DNA of 34,625 nt from Flavobacteriia bacterium (GTDB lineage Bacteria; Bacteroidota; Bacteroidia; Flavobacteriales_D; Crocinitomicaceae). The notes beneath the pieces are model-generated. The model was not told the origin of the DNA. It saw only the letters and a program-made list of their open reading frames with translations, and made no database searches. The stretch covers positions 1-34,625 of the forward strand of contig CANGHE010000005.1 in the NCBI GenBank assembly GCA_947453545.1, in the 5' to 3' direction. Of this stretch, positions 32,391-34,625 are shown piece by piece. The translations under genes were made by a program, and so were the position numbers. Position 1 is the stretch's first letter; each line of letters opens with the position of its first letter.

Positions 32391-32939
32391 TTATACTTTT
32401 TCAACTTGTAAAAAACTCAACTCTAAAGGTGTTTTTCTTCCGAAAATTTTAACCATAACCTCAAGTTTTCGTTTTTCCTCATTTATTTTTTCAACTGTTC
32501 CATTGAATCCATTAAAAGGACCATCAATAACTTTAACTGTTTCTCCTAATGTAAATGGAATTAACTGAGTATCTGTATTGATAGTCAATTCATCAACTTT
32601 TCCTAGCATTCTGTTTACTTCAGATAACCTTAAAGGAACTGGATCTCCACCTTTTACTTCTCCTAAAAAACCAATTACACTAGTTATAGATTTTATAATA
32701 TGAGGTATTTCTCCAGTAAGATTAGCTTCAATCATTATATAACCTGGAAAATAAACTTTCTCTTTAGCGATTTTTTTTCCATCTTTTACTTGTACTACTT
32801 TTTCAGTTGGGACAAGTACTTGAGAAATATAGTCGGAAATGCCTAGTCTATTAATTTCATTTTCAATATAAGCTTTGACTTTATTTTCTTGTCCACTTAC
32901 TGCTCTAACAACATACCATTTCTTAACACTATCAGTCAT
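32391..32939 (-). CDS. nusG: Transcription elongation factor NusG
   Basis: At 182 residues this protein has the NGN domain (KWYVVRAVSGQENKVKAYIE, FPGYIMIEA) and a C-terminal KOW domain (GETVKVIDGPFNGFNGTVE). It binds RNA polymerase and modulates pausing. Downstream of secE by 10 nt, as in nearly all bacteria. Confidence 0.97.
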   Translation of the reverse strand: MTDSVKKWYVVRAVSGQENKVKAYIENEINRLGISDYISQVLVPTEKVVQVKDGKKIAKEKVYFPGYIMIEANLTGEIPHIIKSITSVIGFLGEVKGGDPVPLRLSEVNRMLGKVDELTINTDTQLIPFTLGETVKVIDGPFNGFNGTVEKINEEKRKLEVMVKIFGRKTPLELSFLQVEKV

Positions 32940-32949
32940 TAGATGAAAT

Positions 32950-33147
32950 TTAAGATTTTAACCATGTAAAAAATGTTTCAATTGTTTTTGCAAATACCTC
33001 ATCAACACCCCAAGTTGCTAATGAAAAAGTAATAGAAAAAACAGCAACTATAATTGTTAGACGTTGCACTTCTGGCCACGAAGGCCAAGTTACGTTTGTT
33101 TTTAATTCCCCAAACGCCTCTGATATGTAATTAACAATTTTTGCCAT
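32950..33147 (-). CDS. secE: Preprotein translocase subunit SecE
   Basis: This 65-residue single-pass membrane protein has an amphipathic helix with NVTWPSWPEVQR, then one transmembrane helix (about 30-50). It stabilises SecY in the SecYEG channel. This is the short form, usual in Bacteroidota. It starts 18 nt after tRNA-Trp. Confidence 0.96.
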   Translation of the reverse strand: MAKIVNYISEAFGELKTNVTWPSWPEVQRLTIIVAVFSITFSLATWGVDEVFAKTIETFFTWLKS

Positions 33148-33164
33148 AAAACGATATTTTTTTG

Positions 33165-33235
33165 CACGGGCGGAGGGATTCGAACCCCCATCAACGGTTT
33201 TGGAGACCGCTATTCTACCCTTGAACTACGCCCGT
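33165..33235 (-). tRNA. tRNA-Trp (anticodon CCA)
   Basis: The minus strand folds into a standard cloverleaf. The acceptor is ACGGGCG paired with CGCCCGT, the discriminator is G and the T-loop is GGTTCGAATCC. The anticodon loop CTCCAAA carries CCA. The 3' CCA is not encoded. A terminator-like hairpin ends three bases before its 5' end. Confidence 0.97.
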
Positions 33236-33237
33236 AT

Positions 33238-33274
33238 AAAAACCAGCAACACTTAAAAGAGTGTTGCTGGTTTT
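33238..33274 (-). terminator. Strong hairpin after tuf, abutting tRNA-Trp
   Basis: Fifteen perfect base pairs (33239-33253 with 33260-33274) around a 6-nt loop are followed by TTTTT on the minus strand. It begins 17 nt after the tuf stop (33291) and ends 3 nt from the tRNA-Trp 5' end. Confidence 0.85.
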
Positions 33275-33290
33275 AAAATTTATTATATAA

Positions 33291-34478
33291 TTATTCTACT
33301 ATTTCAGTAACTTGTCCAGCACCAACAGTTCTACCACCTTCACGGATAGCGAAACGTAAACCTACATTCATAGCAATTGGACTTAATAAAGAAACTTCAA
33401 TTGTTAAGTTATCACCTGGCATTACCATTTCTACCCCTGCAGGTAAAGTAATAACTCCTGTTACGTCAGTAGTACGTACATAAAACTGAGGACGATAATT
33501 ATTATGAAATGGTGTGTGACGACCACCTTCTTCTTTTTTCAAGATATAAACCTCAGCTTTAAATTTAGCGTGTGGCTTAACAGAACCTGGCTTAATAATA
33601 ACCATACCTCTTTTGATGTCTTCTTTTTGAATACCTCTTAAAAGAATACCTACGTTATCTCCAGCTTCACCTCTATCAAGGATTTTACGGAACATCTCAA
33701 CTCCTGTAATTGTTGAAGTTAATTTTTCAGCTCCCATACCAATAATTTCAACAGGATCTCCTGTATTTGCAACTCCAGTTTCGATTCTTCCTGTAGCAAC
33801 AGTTCCACGACCTGTAATTGAGAATACATCTTCAACTGGCATTAAGAATGGTTTTGCAACATCTCTTACTGGCTCTTCAATCCAAGCATCAACAGCATCC
33901 ATTAATTCAAGAATTTTAGGAACCCAAGCAGGATCATTATTCAATCCTCCTAAAGCTGAACCTTGAATTACTGGCCCATTATCTCCATCATATTCGTAGA
34001 AAGATAATAAATCTCTAATTTCCATTTCAACTAATTCCAACAACTCAGCATCATCAACCATATCCACTTTATTCATGAATACTACCATTCTAGGAATACC
34101 TACTTGACGACCTAAAAGGATGTGCTCACGTGTTTGTGGCATTGGTCCATCTGTAGCAGCTACAACAAGAATAGCACCGTCCATTTGAGCAGCACCAGTA
34201 ACCATGTTCTTTACGTAATCCGCGTGACCAGGACAGTCAACGTGTGCGTAATGACGGTTAGCAGTTTCATACTCAACGTGAGATGTATTAATAGTAATAC
34301 CTCTTTCTTTTTCTTCTGGAGCATTATCAATTTGATCAAATGATTTTGCTTGACAGTAACCTGCATCAGACAATACTTTTGTAATTGCTGCTGTTAAAGT
34401 TGTTTTACCGTGATCTACGTGTCCGATCGTACCAATATTTAAGTGTGGTTTCGAACGGTTAAAGGTTTCTTTTGCCAT
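33291..34478 (-). CDS. tuf: Elongation factor Tu
   Basis: At 395 residues it is a canonical EF-Tu: P-loop [21 protein letters not shown] (DxxG), NKVDM, and C-terminal domains 2 and 3 ending [12 protein letters not shown]. It delivers aminoacyl-tRNA to the ribosome. Bracketed by two tRNA genes. Only one tuf copy is visible here. Confidence 0.98.
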   Translation of the reverse strand: MAKETFNRSKPHLNIGTIGHVDHGKTTLTAAITKVLSDAGYCQAKSFDQIDNAPEEKERGITINTSHVEYETANRHYAHVDCPGHADYVKNMVTGAAQMDGAILVVAATDGPMPQTREHILLGRQVGIPRMVVFMNKVDMVDDAELLELVEMEIRDLLSFYEYDGDNGPVIQGSALGGLNNDPAWVPKILELMDAVDAWIEEPVRDVAKPFLMPVEDVFSITGRGTVATGRIETGVANTGDPVEIIGMGAEKLTSTITGVEMFRKILDRGEAGDNVGILLRGIQKEDIKRGMVIIKPGSVKPHAKFKAEVYILKKEEGGRHTPFHNNYRPQFYVRTTDVTGVITLPAGVEMVMPGDNLTIEVSLLSPIAMNVGLRFAIREGGRTVGAGQVTEIVE

Positions 34479-34539
34479 TTTACTTAATTTTTAATCTTAG
34501 TTATTATATATTTATTAGTGTTCAAATTTCAAATTCTTG

Positions 34540-34611
34540 AGCCAACTACGGGAATTGAACCCGTGACCTCTTCCTTACCAAGGAAGCACTCTACCCCTGA
34601 GCTAAGTCGGC
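34540..34611 (-). tRNA. tRNA-Thr (anticodon GGT)
   Basis: The cloverleaf has acceptor GCCGACT paired with AGTTGGC (one G-T), discriminator T, T-loop GGTTCAATTCC and anticodon loop TTGGTAA with GGT. CCA is not encoded. It lies 61 nt upstream of tuf, with which it is probably cotranscribed. The bases to the right (34612-34625) carry nothing recognisable. Confidence 0.96.
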
Positions 34612-34625
34612 AGTAAAGTTTTTGT

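Overview
The window looks like a chromosomal segment of a low-GC member of Bacteroidota, family Flavobacteriaceae (Flavobacterium-like). Four things point there: a type IX secretion sorting-domain tail at the left edge, promoters of the TAnnTTTG type, an RpoB of 1270 residues with flavobacterial wording, and the tuf / tRNA-Trp / secE / nusG / rplKAJL / rpoBC / DUF3467 order. Almost everything is transcribed leftward on the minus strand. Exceptions are the left-edge partial gene and a small rhodanese gene.

Reading in the direction of transcription (right to left), 34.6-21.4 kb is the core information-processing block: tRNA-Thr, tuf, a strong hairpin, tRNA-Trp, secE, nusG, rplK, rplA, rplJ, rplL, an attenuator-like hairpin, rpoB, a second hairpin, rpoC and a DUF3467 gene, closed by a rho-independent terminator. 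A GSCFA-domain gene (minus) converges on a single-domain rhodanese gene (plus). The rhodanese gene diverges from a TetR-family regulator.

19.3-4.7 kb is a nearly complete aerobic phenylacetate (Paa) catabolic cluster: paaE-A-B-C-D (phenylacetyl-CoA epoxidase), paaG, paaH, paaI, paaJ, then after an accessory insert paaZ, a PaaF-like hydratase and paaY. A perfect 18-bp palindrome directly below a promoter in front of paaE is a good candidate operator for the TetR regulator. No paaK (phenylacetate-CoA ligase) is present. Downstream of paaY lie the E2 and fused E1 subunits of a branched-chain-type 2-oxoacid dehydrogenase, flanking a branched-chain aminotransferase. Together these could deliver acyl-CoAs from amino acids and, as a hypothesis, phenylacetyl-CoA from phenylalanine.

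9.1-11.7 kb is an insert that splits the paa genes. It holds a secreted protein of unknown function, a GIY-YIG-like protein, a Cro/CI-type HTH protein and a 21-bp tandem array of about eleven units.

The most unusual structure is distributed. Most gaps between genes from about 4 to 17.3 kb are filled with degenerate tandem repeats whose words differ from gap to gap but which nearly all step by exactly 7 nt. One gap (12901-12970) is exactly ten heptamers long. The same kind of repeat lies inside reading frames (E2 linker, a PaaI loop, the last residues of PaaJ). I saw no such blocks in the tuf-rpoC half. No gene-free stretch exceeds about 300 bases; the longest is the rplL-rpoB gap (277-280 nt).
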